Origin: Brachybacterium muris
GTDB taxonomy: Bacteria > Actinomycetota > Actinomycetes > Actinomycetales > Dermabacteraceae
Reading direction: 5' to 3'
Length of the DNA: 64,000 nt
NCBI RefSeq assembly: GCF_016907455.1
Contig: NZ_JAFBCB010000001.1
Coordinates: 3,348,001-3,412,000, forward strand
The notes under the pieces were generated by a model. It had not been told where the DNA came from. It searched no databases and saw only the letters and a list, made by a program, of their open reading frames with translations. Position numbers and translations under genes: made by a program. Numbering within the stretch: the first letter of the stretch is position 1; every line of letters starts with the position of its first letter. Shown here piece by piece: positions 48,934-57,442 of this stretch.

Positions 48934-50022
48934 ATGCCCACGAAGAACGCTGAACCCACGCACGGCTCGATGCCCACCGGCGACATCGACATCATCACCT
49001 TCGGCCGCAGCGGCGTGGACCTCTACCCCCTGGAGATCGACAAGGGCCTGGAGGACATCACCAGCTTCGGCAAGTTCTTGGGCGGTAGCCCCACCAACGT
49101 GGCCGTCGCTGCCGCGAGGCTGGGCCACCACCCCGCGGTGATCACCGGCGTGGGCGATGATCCCTTCGGCCGCTACGTGGTCCAGGAGATGGAGCGCCTG
49201 GGCGTCTCGGGCCGGTACGTGGTCACCGACCACGAGCTGGCCACCCCCATCACGCTGTGCGAGATCTTCCCGCCGGACAACTTCCCGCTGTACTTCTACC
49301 GCCGTCCCAGCGCCCCTGACCTGCAGGTGCGCCCCGAGCACCTGGATCTCGCGGCGATCAAGGCCGTACCGCTGTTCTGGTTCTCCGGCACGGGACTGTC
49401 CGAGGAGCCCAGCCGATCGGCGCACTTCGCGGCGCTGGAGGCCCGGGGCCGCACCACGCACACCGTGTTCGACCTGGACTACCGCCCCATGTTCTGGTCC
49501 TCCCCCGAGGACGCCCGCGCCCAGTACCGCGAGGCGCTGCAGTACGCCACCGTGGCCGTGGGCAACAAGGAGGAGTGCGAGGTGGCCGTCGGCGAGACGG
49601 ACCCCGAGCGCGCCGCCGATGCCCTGCTGGAGGCCGGGGTGCAGATCGCGATCGTCAAGCAGGGCCCCAAGGGTGTGCTCGGCAAGACGCGGGATGATCA
49701 CGTGGTGGTGGCGCCGAACCTGATCCAGGTGATCAACGGCCTGGGCGCCGGCGACAGCTTCGGCGGGTCCCTGTGCCACGGGCTGCTCTCCGGGCAGGAC
49801 CTGGAGACCGTCCTGACCCGCTGCAATGCCGCCGGCGCGATCGTCACCAGTCGCCTGGAGTGCTCCACCGCCATGCCCACCTCCGAGGAGATCGACCTGC
49901 TGCTCGCAGGCGGTGACCCCAACCACGGGCGCACTGTGGACGAGATGCTGGACGCGCTGCGCAATCGCGGCGTGGTGGTCAGCGAGGAGCCCGCCGACGG
50001 CCCGGCCGGGCAGGACGCCTGA
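48934..50022 (+). CDS. iolC: 5-dehydro-2-deoxygluconokinase (IolC)
   Basis: A 362-residue PfkB-type kinase that phosphorylates 2-deoxy-5-keto-gluconate. GGSPTNVA at residues 50-57 and the C-terminal NGLGAGDSFGG with the catalytic base Asp274 are seen; FDLDYRPMFW is the IolC form of the conserved DxNxR segment. An extra N-terminal 16 residues precede DIDIITFGR, so the ATG at 48970 (SMPTGD) is another possible start; AGGAACC before 48934 supports the first. Its stop overlaps the next ATG (TGATG). First gene of the plus-strand iol arm. Confidence 0.92.
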   Translation: MPTKNAEPTHGSMPTGDIDIITFGRSGVDLYPLEIDKGLEDITSFGKFLGGSPTNVAVAAARLGHHPAVITGVGDDPFGRYVVQEMERLGVSGRYVVTDHELATPITLCEIFPPDNFPLYFYRRPSAPDLQVRPEHLDLAAIKAVPLFWFSGTGLSEEPSRSAHFAALEARGRTTHTVFDLDYRPMFWSSPEDARAQYREALQYATVAVGNKEECEVAVGETDPERAADALLEAGVQIAIVKQGPKGVLGKTRDDHVVVAPNLIQVINGLGAGDSFGGSLCHGLLSGQDLETVLTRCNAAGAIVTSRLECSTAMPTSEEIDLLLAGGDPNHGRTVDEMLDALRNRGVVVSEEPADGPAGQDA

Positions 50023-50939
50023 TGAGCGGCTTCGTCTCCACCTACGGGGACATCACCCGGGTGCGGGTGGAGGACCCGGGGCGGTTCGCGCGCCTGGCCG
50101 CCGTTCGCAGGCGCCGCACCGTGGCCGACGTGATGGCCGGCGCCGCGCCCAGCTCCAGCGGCACCATGATGATCATCGCCGCCGACCATCCCGCACGCGG
50201 CGCCCTCGGGGCAGGCCCCCGACCGGGTGCGATGGCGAGCCGCACCGAGATGCTGGACCGGATGCGCGAGGCGCTCGCCGTGCCCGGGGTGGACGGCGTG
50301 CTGGGCACGGCCGATGTGCTGGAGGACCTGCTGCTCCTCGGTGCACTGGAGGACAAGATCGTGTTCGCCTCCATGAACCGCGGGGGCCTGCAGGGCTCCT
50401 CCTGGGAGCTCGACGACGGCTTCACCGCCTACGACGCGCCTGCGATCGCTGCGGCCGGTTTCGACGGCGGAAAGATGCTCACCCGCATCGACCTTGGCGA
50501 CGACCGCACCGCCCGCACCCTCGAGGCCAGTGCCCGCGCCGTGACCGACCTGGCCCGCCACGAGCTGATCGCGATGGTGGAGCCGTTCATCAGCTCCCGT
50601 CCCGGCGGCCCCGGCACGCCGGTGGTCAACGACCTCTCCCCCGAGGCCGTGATCCGCTCCATCCACATCGCCCAGGGTCTGGGGGCCACCAGCGCCTACA
50701 CCTGGCTGAAGCTGCCGGCGGTGGCGGAGATGGAGCGCGTCATGGACGCCACCACCCTGCCCACCGTGATCCTGGGCGGCGACCCCGTGGGCAAGGACCC
50801 CGACGCGGTGCGCGCCTCCTGGCAGGCCGCACTGGCCAGGCCCAACGTGCGGGGCCTGGTCGTCGGCCGCACCCTGCTGTACCCGCACCACGACGACGTG
50901 ACCGCGGCGGTCAGTGCCGCCGTCGAGATGATCCGCTGA
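50022..50939 (+). CDS. Cgl0159-type (beta/alpha)8 aldolase-like protein of inositol cluster
   Basis: A 305-residue TIM-barrel protein of the DeoC/LacD-like superfamily that in actinobacterial inositol clusters follows iolC. Visible segments are MIIAADHPARGALGAG near residue 50, VLGTADVLEDLLLLGAL, DGGKMLTRIDLGDD with a candidate Schiff-base lysine, MVEPFI and WLKLPAVAEMERV with a second candidate lysine. Its place directly after iolC suggests it splits 2-deoxy-5-ketogluconate-6-phosphate into dihydroxyacetone phosphate and malonate semialdehyde, the step done by the unrelated-class IolJ in Bacillus. Function inferred from position; overlaps iolC by one base. Confidence 0.72.
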   Translation: MSGFVSTYGDITRVRVEDPGRFARLAAVRRRRTVADVMAGAAPSSSGTMMIIAADHPARGALGAGPRPGAMASRTEMLDRMREALAVPGVDGVLGTADVLEDLLLLGALEDKIVFASMNRGGLQGSSWELDDGFTAYDAPAIAAAGFDGGKMLTRIDLGDDRTARTLEASARAVTDLARHELIAMVEPFISSRPGGPGTPVVNDLSPEAVIRSIHIAQGLGATSAYTWLKLPAVAEMERVMDATTLPTVILGGDPVGKDPDAVRASWQAALARPNVRGLVVGRTLLYPHHDDVTAAVSAAVEMIR

Positions 50940-50949
50940 GGAGCATCCC

Positions 50950-51858
50950 ATGAGCGACCTGCACCTTCCGGCCGGCTCCACGGCCGACGGCCCCTTCGAC
51001 ACCGTGGTGGACCCCGGAGCCCGTGAGGGCTGGGTCCACACCGGCATCCGGGTGCTGGCCCTGGAGGCCGGTGGCGAGGAGACCTGGGAGGCCGACGGCG
51101 TGGAGGTGATGGTGGTGCCGCTGAGCGGCGCCTGCACCGTAGCCGTCGAGGGCGCAGCGGCCGACGGAGCCGGGGCCGAGGGCGCGGCGACCGACGACAC
51201 CGCGATCGAGGGCGCGGGCGAGTACGAGCTGCGCGGCAGGGCCGACGTGTTCGCGGGCCCCACCGACGTGCTGTACACCCCCGTCGGCTCCCGCCTGCGG
51301 ATCGCCAGCGCCGACGGCGGACGGTTCGCGCTGGCCACCGCGGTGGCGTCGGCCGCACACCCCGTCGCCCTGATCCGCGCGAAGGACGTGCCGGTGGAGG
51401 CCCGCGGCGGCGGGACCATGAGCCGTCAGGTGCGCAACTTCGGCACCGTGGGCTCCTTCGACGCCTGCGACTCGCTGATCGCCTGCGAGGTGATCACCCC
51501 GGGCGGCAACTGGTCCAGCTACCCCGCCCACAAGCACGACGAGCACGTCAAGGACCCGGAGCACCCCGAATCGGAACTGGAGGAGATCTACTACTACGAG
51601 ATCGCCCCCTCCCCCACCGGCACCCCCGGTTTCGGCTTCCACCAGACCACCTCCAGTGGCGAGGGCAAGGAGATCGACATCCTTGCCGAGGTGCGTGCCG
51701 GTGACGTGGTGCTGGTGCCGTTCGGCTGGCACGGGCCGTGCGCCGCGGCCCCCGGGCACGACATGTACTACCTGAACGTCATGGCCGGCCCCGGTAAGGA
51801 ACGGGCCTGGGACATCACCGACCACCCCGACCAGACCTGGGTGCGAGGCACCTGGTGA
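50950..51858 (+). CDS. iolB: 5-deoxy-glucuronate isomerase (IolB)
   Basis: A 302-residue bicupin isomerase acting after IolD. The metal ligands are in YPAHKHD, the LEEIYYYEI glutamate and FGWHGP. The N-terminal cupin is interrupted by a 25-residue Ala/Gly/Asp/Glu-rich insert (VEGAAADGAGAEGAA...), low in complexity and absent from typical IolB proteins. Start ATG at 50950 with GAGGAGCATCCC before it. Its stop lies within the start region of iolG. Confidence 0.92.
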   Translation: MSDLHLPAGSTADGPFDTVVDPGAREGWVHTGIRVLALEAGGEETWEADGVEVMVVPLSGACTVAVEGAAADGAGAEGAATDDTAIEGAGEYELRGRADVFAGPTDVLYTPVGSRLRIASADGGRFALATAVASAAHPVALIRAKDVPVEARGGGTMSRQVRNFGTVGSFDACDSLIACEVITPGGNWSSYPAHKHDEHVKDPEHPESELEEIYYYEIAPSPTGTPGFGFHQTTSSGEGKEIDILAEVRAGDVVLVPFGWHGPCAAAPGHDMYYLNVMAGPGKERAWDITDHPDQTWVRGTW

Positions 51859-51869
51859 GAGAGGCACCC

Positions 51870-52919
51870 ATGGAGACCATCGAGCAGTACCTCCCCCGCG
51901 AGGTGCGGGTGGGCGTGATCGGCGTGGGCCTGATGGGCGCCGACCACGTGGCCCGCCTGGCCTCGCGCATCAAGGGCGCCCGCGTCAGCGTGGTCACCGA
52001 CTACCTGCGCGAGAAGGCCCAGGAGATGGCCGACGGCGTGCCCGGCTGCCGCGTGGTGAACACCGCCGAGGAACTGATCGCCGCCGAGGACGTGGACGCC
52101 GTGCTGATCGCCAGCCCCGGGACGTTCCACAGGGACCAGGCCATCGCCTGCATCGAGGCCCGCAAGCCGGTGCTGTGCGAGAAGCCGCTGGCGATGAACC
52201 CGGAGGACGCCTACGCCGTGGTCCAGGCCGAGGCAGAAGCGCAGAAGGCCACCGGGCGCAGGTTCGTCTCGGTCGGCTTCATGCGCCGCTTCGACGCGGA
52301 GTACGCCGAGCTGAAGGACGCGATCGACTCCGGTGAACTGGGGCAGGTCAGCGTGATCAACTGCAAGCACCGCAACGCCACCACCCACCCCGGGTTCGTG
52401 GACTCGATGATGGTGTACGACTCCGCCGTGCACGAGATCGACGCGATCCACTACTTCCTGGACGAGGCGATCACCGAGGTGCAGGCGGTGCTGCCCCTGC
52501 CCGGGCCGCGCGCCGCCGAGGGCCAGCACGATCCGATGCTGCTGCTGCTGCGCACCTCCTCCGGCAGGATCGTCACCGACGAGCTGTACGTGAACACCGA
52601 CTCCGGCTACGAGGTGCGCACCGAGGTGCTGGGCTCGGCGGGCATCGCCACCATCGGCATGGGCATCACGCGCGTGACCACTCAGATGGCCGGCGGCACC
52701 TGGGGCGGCACCGTGCCGTTCGACTACCGACCGCGCTTCGCAGCGGCCTACGACGCCGAGGTACAGGCCTGGATCGCCGCGGTGCTGGACGGCTCCAACA
52801 TCGCCCTGCGCTCGGCGACTGCCTGGGACGGGTACCTTGCGGCCGCGACTTGCGAGGCGGCCGAGCAGGCGCTGACGACGCCCGGCTTCGTGCCGGTCAC
52901 GGCCCGGCCCCGGCCCTGA
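51870..52919 (+). CDS. iolG: Inositol 2-dehydrogenase (IolG), Gfo/Idh/MocA family
   Basis: A 349-residue NAD-dependent dehydrogenase that oxidises myo-inositol to inosose, the first step of the pathway. The Rossmann motif VGVIGVGLMG is near residues 14-23, EKPLA at 104-108 holds the catalytic lysine, and YDSAVHEIDAIHYF carries the catalytic aspartate/histidine. The ATG at 51870 has GAGAGG upstream; a GTG at 51855 overlapping the iolB stop (GTGA) is an equal alternative and would add five residues. Its neighbours iolB and the GntR gene place it in the inositol operon. Confidence 0.9.
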   Translation: METIEQYLPREVRVGVIGVGLMGADHVARLASRIKGARVSVVTDYLREKAQEMADGVPGCRVVNTAEELIAAEDVDAVLIASPGTFHRDQAIACIEARKPVLCEKPLAMNPEDAYAVVQAEAEAQKATGRRFVSVGFMRRFDAEYAELKDAIDSGELGQVSVINCKHRNATTHPGFVDSMMVYDSAVHEIDAIHYFLDEAITEVQAVLPLPGPRAAEGQHDPMLLLLRTSSGRIVTDELYVNTDSGYEVRTEVLGSAGIATIGMGITRVTTQMAGGTWGGTVPFDYRPRFAAAYDAEVQAWIAAVLDGSNIALRSATAWDGYLAAATCEAAEQALTTPGFVPVTARPRP

Positions 52920-52934
52920 GAGGAGCACCATGAG

Positions 52935-53669
52935 ATGAGCGCCGTGCTGGACCTTCCCATCGACCGTGCGTCCTCCACCCCGCTGTACCTGCAGCTCGCC
53001 GGTGGGATCGAGGCGGCGGTGCGGGACGGGGTGCTCACCCCCGGTTCCCGTCTGGAGAACGAGGTGTCCCTGGCCCAGCGCCTGGGCCTGTCCCGACCCA
53101 CCGTGCGCCAGGGCATCCAGGAGCTGGTGGACAGGGGCATGCTGGTGCGCAAGCGCGGCGTGGGCACCCAGGTGGTGGACTCCCCCGTCAGCCGCCAGGT
53201 GGCGCTGACCTCCCTGTACGACGACCTGGCGCGGGCGGGGAAGCAGCCGCGCACCGAGGTGCTGGAGTACCGGGTGGGTCGCCCCTCCCCCGAGGCCGCC
53301 GGACGGCTGCTGCTGGAGCCCGGGGAACTGGTGCTGGAACTGGTGCGACTGCGGTACTCCGGTGAGGAGCCCCTCGCCGTCATGCGCAACACCCTGCCGG
53401 AGCGCCTGGCCCCCACCCGGGAGCAGCTGAAGGACCAGGGCCTGTACGCGTGCCTGCGGGAGCGGGGCGTGCGCCTGGCCGTCGCCCACGAGCGCATCGG
53501 CGCCACGGTGGCCGACGCCGAGCACGCCGAGATGCTCCGTGAGAAGCCCGGGGCCGCGCTGCTGACCATGGAGCGCAAGCTGTTCGGCAACGACGGCACC
53601 GTGATCGAGTACGGCCACCACGTGTACCGCGCCTCCCGCTACAGCTTCGAGGTGACGCTGGTCGAGTAG
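52935..53669 (+). CDS. GntR-family regulator (HutC/UTRA type), probable inositol repressor
   Basis: A 244-residue regulator with a winged helix-turn-helix at residues about 15-80 (PLYLQLAGGIEAAVRDG; RLENEVSLAQRLGLSRPTVRQ) and a UTRA ligand-binding domain from about 90 (VALTSLYDDLARAG, LVLELVRLRYSGEEPLAVM, YGHHVYRASRYSFEV). It closes the plus-strand iol operon, so autoregulation with the operators at 48775-48905 is likely, an inositol-derived compound releasing it. The start has its ribosome binding site AGGAG nine bases upstream; an ATG five bases earlier opens only a two-codon frame (ATGAGATGA). Confidence 0.85.
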   Translation: MSAVLDLPIDRASSTPLYLQLAGGIEAAVRDGVLTPGSRLENEVSLAQRLGLSRPTVRQGIQELVDRGMLVRKRGVGTQVVDSPVSRQVALTSLYDDLARAGKQPRTEVLEYRVGRPSPEAAGRLLLEPGELVLELVRLRYSGEEPLAVMRNTLPERLAPTREQLKDQGLYACLRERGVRLAVAHERIGATVADAEHAEMLREKPGAALLTMERKLFGNDGTVIEYGHHVYRASRYSFEVTLVE

Positions 53670-53727
53670 GGCCCTGTTCCCGACCACCGTCCCACCGCGC
53701 CCAGGTCCGCGGCGGATACTGGTGGCG

Positions 53728-55047
53728 ATGCCCTCCGACACCCCGCCCGACCCCCAGCCCGCGGGCGGGGCCTCGCCTGCCGCCCAGGCCTCGCCCGCTG
53801 CCCGACCGTCGATCCCGCGCGAGATCATCGTGCTGGTCATCGCGGCGTTCGTGATCGCGATCGGCTTCGGGATCATCGCCCCGGTGCTACCGGCCTACGC
53901 CCGCAGCTTCGACGTGGGCGTCACCGCCGCCAGCACCGTCGTCTCCGCCTTCGCGTTCATGCGCCTGGTGTTCGCCCCCACCGGCGGCCGCCTCATCACC
54001 CGCTTCGGCGAGCGGCGGATGTACGTGGCGGGCCTGGTGATCGTGGCGCTGTCCACCGGGGCCGCGGCCTTCGCACAGAGCTACCTGCAGCTGCTGGTGA
54101 TGCGGGGCCTGGGCGGCATCGGCTCCACCCTGTTCACCGTCTCCGCGATGGCGCTGCTGGTGCGGCTCACCCCGCCCGGCGCGCGAGGCCGCGCCTCCTC
54201 CCTGTACGGCTCGGCGTTCCTATTCGGCGGGATCCTGGGCCCCGCCCTCGGTTCGCTGCTGGCCGAGTGGGGATACCGGGCGCCGTTCCTGGTGTACGCC
54301 GTGGCGCTGCTGATCGCCGCCGCCGTGGTGGCCGTGTTCCTGGCCAGGGCCGACCTGCGCCCCGCCCGCACCGGGCCTGAGGCCCCGCCGCTGCGGGTGC
54401 GGGAGGCGTGGGCCGACTCCGCGTTCCGCGCGGTGATCGTGGGGGCGTTCGCCAACGGCTGGGCCAACTTCGGTGCCCGCATGTCCCTGGTGCCGCTGTT
54501 CATCGGCTCCATCGCCCACCTCACCGATGCCGTCACCGGCATCGTGATGACCGTGTTCGCCGCCGCCAACGCCGCCTCGCTGCTGGTGGCCGGCCGCCTG
54601 GTGGACTCCTGGGGCCGGCGCCCCCTGCTGCTGGGAGGCCTGGTGCTGTGTGCGCTGGGCACCGGGGTGATGGGCCTGGTCCCCACCACCTGGTGGATGT
54701 GCGCGACGTCGGTGGTGGCGGGCCTGGGGGCCGGGATGCTGGCCCCGGCCCAGCAGGTGGTGGTGGCCGACGTGGTGGGATCGAACCGCTCCGGCGGCTC
54801 CACCCTGGCCGCGTTCCAGATGGCCCAGGACCTCGGCGCGATCCTGGGGCCGGTGGTGACGGGCCTGGTGGCGGCATGGCTCGGGTTCGGGTGGGCGTTC
54901 GCCCTGACCGGGGCGATCCTCGCCGTCGGGGCCGTCGCATGGCTGGGCGGGCGGGAGACCCGCGGGGACGCGGTGGACGAGGCGGCCGGGGTGGGGCCGA
55001 CCAGGCATGGCGGGGGTTCGAGCGCTCCGGGGCCGTCGACCGCCTGA
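53728..55047 (+). CDS. MFS transporter (DHA1-like)
   Basis: A 439-residue major facilitator with 12 predicted helices in two halves. RLITRFGERRMYVAGL is the motif between helices 2 and 3, and GRLVDSWGRRPLLLGGL its counterpart in the second half. The pattern fits drug-proton antiporter family 1 transporters rather than sugar porters. It has no inositol-specific signs, although it follows the iol operon by 58 bases. GATACT lies seven bases before the ATG, so the start may be leaderless; a GTG at 53722 is possible. The first 28 residues are Pro/Ala-rich and cytoplasmic. Confidence 0.85.
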   Translation: MPSDTPPDPQPAGGASPAAQASPAARPSIPREIIVLVIAAFVIAIGFGIIAPVLPAYARSFDVGVTAASTVVSAFAFMRLVFAPTGGRLITRFGERRMYVAGLVIVALSTGAAAFAQSYLQLLVMRGLGGIGSTLFTVSAMALLVRLTPPGARGRASSLYGSAFLFGGILGPALGSLLAEWGYRAPFLVYAVALLIAAAVVAVFLARADLRPARTGPEAPPLRVREAWADSAFRAVIVGAFANGWANFGARMSLVPLFIGSIAHLTDAVTGIVMTVFAAANAASLLVAGRLVDSWGRRPLLLGGLVLCALGTGVMGLVPTTWWMCATSVVAGLGAGMLAPAQQVVVADVVGSNRSGGSTLAAFQMAQDLGAILGPVVTGLVAAWLGFGWAFALTGAILAVGAVAWLGGRETRGDAVDEAAGVGPTRHGGGSSAPGPSTA

Positions 55048-55098
55048 CGCGCCCCGCCATCGCCGCCCCGCCTGTGAATCGGGTGGCCTGCCTGCGGT

Positions 55099-55110
55099 TA
55101 CGATGCGCGG
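55099..55110 (+). promoter_or_regulatory. TACGAT-N6-ATG leaderless promoter box
   Basis: TACGAT (55099-55104) is six bases before the ATG at 55111 and no ribosome binding site exists. This matches the other leaderless starts. Confidence 0.55.
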
Positions 55111-55848
55111 ATGAGACCGTTCCTGCTGCTGGCCACCCGCTTCGAGGACGAGGCCGCCGACGCCGAGTACGAGGCGTTCCGTCGTTTCGCCGGGCTGCGC
55201 GAGGAGCAGCTGGTGCGGGTGCGCCTCGAGGCCGCGCCCCTGGAGGAGATCGACCTGGCCGAGTACTCCGGGGTGATCGTGGGCGGCAGCCCCTACAACA
55301 CCTCGGACCCGGAGGACTCCAAGAGCCCCACCCAGCACCGCGTCGAGCAGGACCTGAAGCGGGTGCTGGACCAGGTGATCGAGCACGACGCGCCGTTCCT
55401 GGGCGCCTGCTACGGCGTGGGCACCCTCGGCGTGCACCAGGGCGCGATCGTGGACCGCACCCACGGCGAGCCCGTCGGCGCCGTCACCGTGCGCCTGACC
55501 GAGGAGGGCACGCGCGATCCGCTGGTGCAGGCCGCGGGCCTGCCCGAGGAGTTCACCGCCTTCGTCGGCCACAAGGAGGGCATCCGCTCCCTGCCCGAAC
55601 ACGCCGTGTGCCTGGCGGGCTCGGCCACGGCCCCGGTACAGATGTTCCGTGTAGGAACCCGGCAGTACGCCACCCAGTTCCATCCGGAGCTGGACGTGCC
55701 CGGCCTGGTGCAGCGGATCCGGATCTACAAGGACGCCGGCTACTTCTCGCCCGACGAGATGGGCACCCTGATCGAGCAGGTGTCGCTGGTGGAGGCGGGC
55801 GCCCCGGCCGGGGTGCTGCGCGGCTTCGTGGAACTGTTCGCGCGATGA
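55111..55848 (+). CDS. Class I glutamine amidotransferase
   Basis: A 245-residue amidotransferase-like protein. The nucleophile is the cysteine in FLGACYGVGTLGVHQG and the histidine-acid pair is QFHPELD; VGGSPYNTSD is the oxyanion region. Proteins of this size (GuaA-like glutamine amidotransferase domain, GATase1) hydrolyse glutamine or related amides such as gamma-glutamyl compounds without a fixed synthetase partner. The following SDR gene overlaps its stop (ATGA), so the two are translated together; their joint job is unknown. Confidence 0.88.
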   Translation: MRPFLLLATRFEDEAADAEYEAFRRFAGLREEQLVRVRLEAAPLEEIDLAEYSGVIVGGSPYNTSDPEDSKSPTQHRVEQDLKRVLDQVIEHDAPFLGACYGVGTLGVHQGAIVDRTHGEPVGAVTVRLTEEGTRDPLVQAAGLPEEFTAFVGHKEGIRSLPEHAVCLAGSATAPVQMFRVGTRQYATQFHPELDVPGLVQRIRIYKDAGYFSPDEMGTLIEQVSLVEAGAPAGVLRGFVELFAR

Positions 55849-56639
55849 GCGGGGGAACCGAGATGGCAGGCAGGTTCCATGGCCGACGCGTGCTGGTGGT
55901 GGGCGGCGCCCACGGCATCGGCGCGGCCTGCGCGGCCCGCTTCGCCCGTGACGGGGCCCAGGTAGCGGTCGCGGATCTCGACGTCGAGGCCGCGCGCGCC
56001 ACCGTCGAGAAGCTGGAGGGAAGCGACGCCGGCCAGCACGTCGCGGTGCAGATGGACATGACCGACCGCTCCTCCGTGGACGCGGCCGTGGCCGAGGTGG
56101 TGGAGCACCTGGGCGGGCTGGACGTGCTGGCCAATGTGGCTGGCGGCGACGACACCGGCTATCCGCCTTTCGAGGACCTCGATGACGAGACCTGGGCACG
56201 GATGCTGGACTGGAACCTGCTGGGCGCGGTGCGCACCATCCGCGCCGCCCTCCCCCATCTGCGCGCCAGCGATCATGGGGCGGTGGTGAGTGTGTCCTCG
56301 GTGAACGCACTGATGGCCTTCGGCGGCCCGCCCTACTCCGCGGCAAAGCTCGGCCTGCTCGCGGTGACGAAGAACCTGGCCACCGAGTTCGCGGCCGACG
56401 GCATCCGCGTGAACGCCGTGGCCCCCGGGACCGTGCGCACCCGCGTGTGGGGCGAGGACGGCAAGGACTCGGAGCAGATGCGGCACATGTATCCGCTGGG
56501 CCGGGTGGGCGAACCGGAGGACATCGCTGCGGCCGTCGCCTTCCTGGCCTCGGACGACGCTTCCTGGATCACCGGCCACACCCTGCCGGTGGACGGCGGT
56601 GTGCTGCTGCGCGGGCCCGGGCCGGGCACGCTGGGGTAG
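55845..56639 (+). CDS. Short-chain dehydrogenase/reductase
   Basis: A 264-residue classical SDR. VLVVGGAHGIGAACA is the NAD(P)-binding TGxxxGxG-type motif, NVAGGDD stands for NNAG, the catalytic serine is in VVSVSSVNAL and Tyr/Lys in YSAAKLG. VNAVAPGTVRTRVW and ITGHTLPVDGG complete the family. The acidic residue after the second strand (VADLD) indicates NAD(H) preference. Start at 55845 overlaps the amidotransferase stop; an ATG at 55863 is a possible shorter start. Substrate unknown. Confidence 0.9.
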   Translation: MSGGTEMAGRFHGRRVLVVGGAHGIGAACAARFARDGAQVAVADLDVEAARATVEKLEGSDAGQHVAVQMDMTDRSSVDAAVAEVVEHLGGLDVLANVAGGDDTGYPPFEDLDDETWARMLDWNLLGAVRTIRAALPHLRASDHGAVVSVSSVNALMAFGGPPYSAAKLGLLAVTKNLATEFAADGIRVNAVAPGTVRTRVWGEDGKDSEQMRHMYPLGRVGEPEDIAAAVAFLASDDASWITGHTLPVDGGVLLRGPGPGTLG

Positions 56640-56788
56640 GCGCGGGGCGCCGGCGCCGCTGATTTGGGCGTGGTCGATCATGCTGCTGGTCTGGCACGCG
56701 GGTTGTCCACATTTCTAGCCCGGGGTGGCTCTGCCCGTGATGTCTAGTTAGTGTGCAAGGGTTCGACCTCCCCTCCGGAAGGCTCCCC

Positions 56789-57442
56789 ATGCATCGTCGG
56801 ATCCTGGCTCCAGTAGCTGCAGCAACGCTCGCGCTCGGCCTCGTGGCCTGCACCGACACGGGCGGCAGCGGTACCGTGACGACCCCGCCACCCAGCATCA
56901 ACATCGGTGGCGGCAGCGATGACGGTGGGGCCGAGCCCAGCGACGGCGGTGGCGATACGAGTGATGGTGGGGGTGACTCCACGGTCGCAGCACCCGACAT
57001 CCCCGCCCCGGATCCGGCCGACTACCCCGGCATGGACCAGAACACCCCCGAGGGTGCTGAGCAGGCGTTCAAGTACTACATCGCGATGATGACTTGGGGG
57101 TACCAGACTGGTGAGTACTCGCAGTTCTCAGAACTACATTCGGATTCATGCGAGACTTGCTTGCTGAACGAAGAGAATATTCGCGAGTTCGCTAAGGTCA
57201 AAAGGTACTGGGGTCCGACAATAATTGAACCCCTTGGCGCCATCACTGAGGATTCCCCCAACTATGACATTGAAGTAGGGTACATTTTCAGCCTCAGCGA
57301 ACACACGGAACCGTCGTCCAATGACAATGGAAACGATGTCGAGCCAGAAAAGGAGTACAGCGCAATCGCAGGGATGAACTGGGTAAACGATCGCTGGATC
57401 GTCGACTCAATGGACTTTGAGGTCGGCGGTGGGGGGGAGTGA
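56789..57442 (+). CDS. DUF6318-type lipoprotein
   Basis: A 217-residue lipoprotein. The signal ends at GLVAC with the anchoring cysteine at 21, followed by a 60-residue Gly/Ser/Asp/Thr-rich linker. The folded part (DYPGMDQNTPEGAEQAFKYY, then YSQFSELHSDSCETCLLNEE) matches the actinobacterial DUF6318 pattern; the two cysteines form a CxxC. Ribosome binding site GGAAGG; an upstream in-frame ATG at 56753 is less likely. The 5' part is about 70% G+C, while the region from about 57110 on drops to 43-53% with rare codons. Overlaps the following PKD-protein gene (GTGA). Confidence 0.8.
   Translation: MHRRILAPVAAATLALGLVACTDTGGSGTVTTPPPSINIGGGSDDGGAEPSDGGGDTSDGGGDSTVAAPDIPAPDPADYPGMDQNTPEGAEQAFKYYIAMMTWGYQTGEYSQFSELHSDSCETCLLNEENIREFAKVKRYWGPTIIEPLGAITEDSPNYDIEVGYIFSLSEHTEPSSNDNGNDVEPEKEYSAIAGMNWVNDRWIVDSMDFEVGGGGE

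Noticed and set aside
53728-55047. MFS protein as the inositol transporter
   Set aside because: It lacks the sugar-porter signatures and resembles drug-proton antiporters; proximity to the iol operon alone is weak.
56755-56790. GGTTCGA-containing stretch as a tRNA
   Set aside because: Only the T-loop-like GGGTTCGACC is present; no acceptor, D or anticodon stems could be drawn.
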